Shown here: one piece after another, positions 63,250-64,000 of the stretch
Numbering within the stretch: position 1 is the first letter of the stretch
How the letters are laid out: each line of letters opens with the position of its first letter
Origin: Chroococcidiopsidaceae cyanobacterium CP_BM_ER_R8_30
Lineage (GTDB): Bacteria; Cyanobacteriota; Cyanobacteriia; Cyanobacteriales; Chroococcidiopsidaceae
Length of the DNA stretch: 64,000 nucleotides
Direction of reading: 5' to 3'
Assembly: GCA_019244235.1 (NCBI GenBank)
Contig: JAFASY010000193.1
Coordinates: 1 to 64,000, forward strand
The notes under the pieces: model-generated
Database searches by the model: none
The model's input: only the letters and a program-made list of their open reading frames with translations
What the model was told of the DNA's origin: nothing
Program-made: the position numbers and the translations under genes

Positions 63250-63705
63250 TTAATTCTCGTCATAAGTAAAACTAGGGCGGCTCTCACTATCTTCAACTGG
63301 CCAGTCTTCGTTCTCACCACCAATAATTAAGCGTTCAATGCTAACGTATTCCTGACTCAATTGCTGAAGAGCGTTAATTAAAACATCTAGGGCAAGTGCA
63401 TCACTCGTTCCCAAGTCAAACCAACAACGTGCCCATGTTCCCTCATACTCAAATTCACCCATATTATGCATGAGAGCCATCAAGCTACTGTCAGCTGCAT
63501 GCTGATCATAGTTCATGTAGCTGAGATCGAGTCCAGTTTCCTGTACTTGGATATTTTCAGCATTAAATCCCCCTAGTTTACCCAGGTAAAACCAAGAGTT
63601 AAATACCTCCTCGACATACCGCTTTTCCAAATCAGAAGGAACCGTGCTGAACTCTAGCCACAACCACAGATCAAAAGGATTAAACTCACGAAACTCTACC
63701 TGCAT
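63250..63705 (-). CDS. DUF3531 family protein
   Basis: From the ATG at 63705 the 151-residue protein begins MQVEFREFNPFDLWLWLEFS and shows the DUF3531 core SWFYLGKLGGFNAENIQVQE and YEGTWARCWFDLGTSDALAL. It is a cyanobacterial/chloroplast family of unknown function. An upstream TTG overlaps the TPR stop, but the ATG has a better ribosome binding site (GAGGTGGGG). Confidence 0.9.
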   Translation of the reverse strand: MQVEFREFNPFDLWLWLEFSTVPSDLEKRYVEEVFNSWFYLGKLGGFNAENIQVQETGLDLSYMNYDQHAADSSLMALMHNMGEFEYEGTWARCWFDLGTSDALALDVLINALQQLSQEYVSIERLIIGGENEDWPVEDSESRPSFTYDEN

Positions 63706-63719
63706 CGCATCACCCCACC

Positions 63720-64000
63720 TCAACCCGCATTATTCGGAGCCGCACTCAACCGTTCCGCAACTCTGCGACGCTCCCGCTCAATCTGTGCAACCAGACTAGC
63801 AGGGAGTTGATTTTTCTTTTGCGTTGCTATATCAAAATTCTTGAGCGACTCCCGAAACAAGGTAAGATTATTTTGGTTCTGACCCTGTTTGGCTAGAATT
63901 TGAGCTTTGAGATAATACAGCTCTGGATTATTAGGTGCAGCTTGCAAGGCTCGGTTTACAGATGCTAGAGCTGCATCAAGCTGACCTAAATCCCTTTGAC
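63720..64000 (-). CDS. TPR-containing protein (5' end cut by window edge)
   Basis: The visible 93 codons hold a TPR-like unit (LGQLDAALASVNRALQAAP, then NNPELYYLKAQILAKQGQNQ) and a helical, Arg-rich end (VAQIERERRRVAERLSAAP). The N-terminus lies beyond the right edge, so function is not determinable. Its stop is 15 bases before the DUF3531 start, suggesting a shared operon with DUF3531 and NUDIX. Confidence 0.75.
   Translation of the reverse strand, partial: QRDLGQLDAALASVNRALQAAPNNPELYYLKAQILAKQGQNQNNLTLFRESLKNFDIATQKKNQLPASLVAQIERERRRVAERLSAAPNNAG

Overview
The window is chromosomal DNA of a phycobilisome-containing cyanobacterium. Evidence: a CpcT/CpeT bilin lyase, the thylakoid factor Thf1/Psp29, a ferrochelatase with a C-terminal chlorophyll a/b-binding (Hli-like) segment, a cyanobacterial group-2 sigma factor, small families found in cyanobacteria (DUF3134, DUF2949, DUF3531), a PEP-CTERM protein, and many GCGATCGC (HIP1) palindromes. 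The genus cannot be fixed from sequence alone. Both edges cut genes: a MerR regulator on the left and a TPR protein on the right. There is no rRNA operon, no CRISPR array, no intact insertion sequence and no complete tRNA gene.

1-9 kb is accessory-rich. It holds a MerR gene with a textbook 19-bp-spacer promoter, lytic transglycosylase MltA coupled to a small hypothetical gene, a TIR-like protein, an S9 peptidase, an AraC/GyrI-like regulator, a hicAB pair with a ruined toxin, a Uma2 nuclease, a 50-residue membrane peptide, a methyltransferase and DUF3134. 9-32 kb is mostly housekeeping: a PLP aminotransferase, an OmpR-type regulator with nadK, ppa, cobO, a sigma factor, a HerA-like ATPase, a GST, a fasciclin protein, a PMT-type glycosyltransferase, trmB, ribE, an M23 peptidase, pgeF, hemF, cpcT and thf1. 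32-48 kb mixes mnmE and a GH31 glucosidase with small-molecule methyltransferases, a DUF433/DUF5615 toxin-antitoxin pair, a glycosyltransferase group (one GT2, two GT9), a WGxxGxxG protein and a large PEP-CTERM protein. 46.9-48.9 kb is a scar zone: a tRNA-Pro 3' half cut at the anticodon loop, a truncated coiled-coil gene, a ribbon-helix-helix gene, a nested hairpin, a broken GIY-YIG nuclease and unrecognisable remnants. 49-64 kb holds hemH, a protease-TPR protein, murF, a TauE permease, prs, a phosphonate/selenate-type ABC importer with a fused double permease, a NUDIX hydrolase and DUF3531.

The most notable features are signs of gene decay and recombination. Three short genes are each stopped by a single in-frame nonsense codon (hicA, the gene before the 8-kb methyltransferase, and the GIY-YIG gene). 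A coiled-coil gene has lost its 3' end at a tRNA half. A 63-bp tandem repeat has expanded inside the PMT glycosyltransferase. A dispersed palindrome family has contributed codons to a secreted protein. Regulatory sites readable by eye are the MerR promoter, a perfect TGTGA-N6-TCACA (SYCRP1-type) site, and a palindrome upstream of the DUF433/DUF5615 pair. I saw no clear new multi-gene system. The best candidates for new biology are the TIR-like protein at 2.5-3.3 kb and the paired coiled-coil paralogues at 32.2 and 47 kb.
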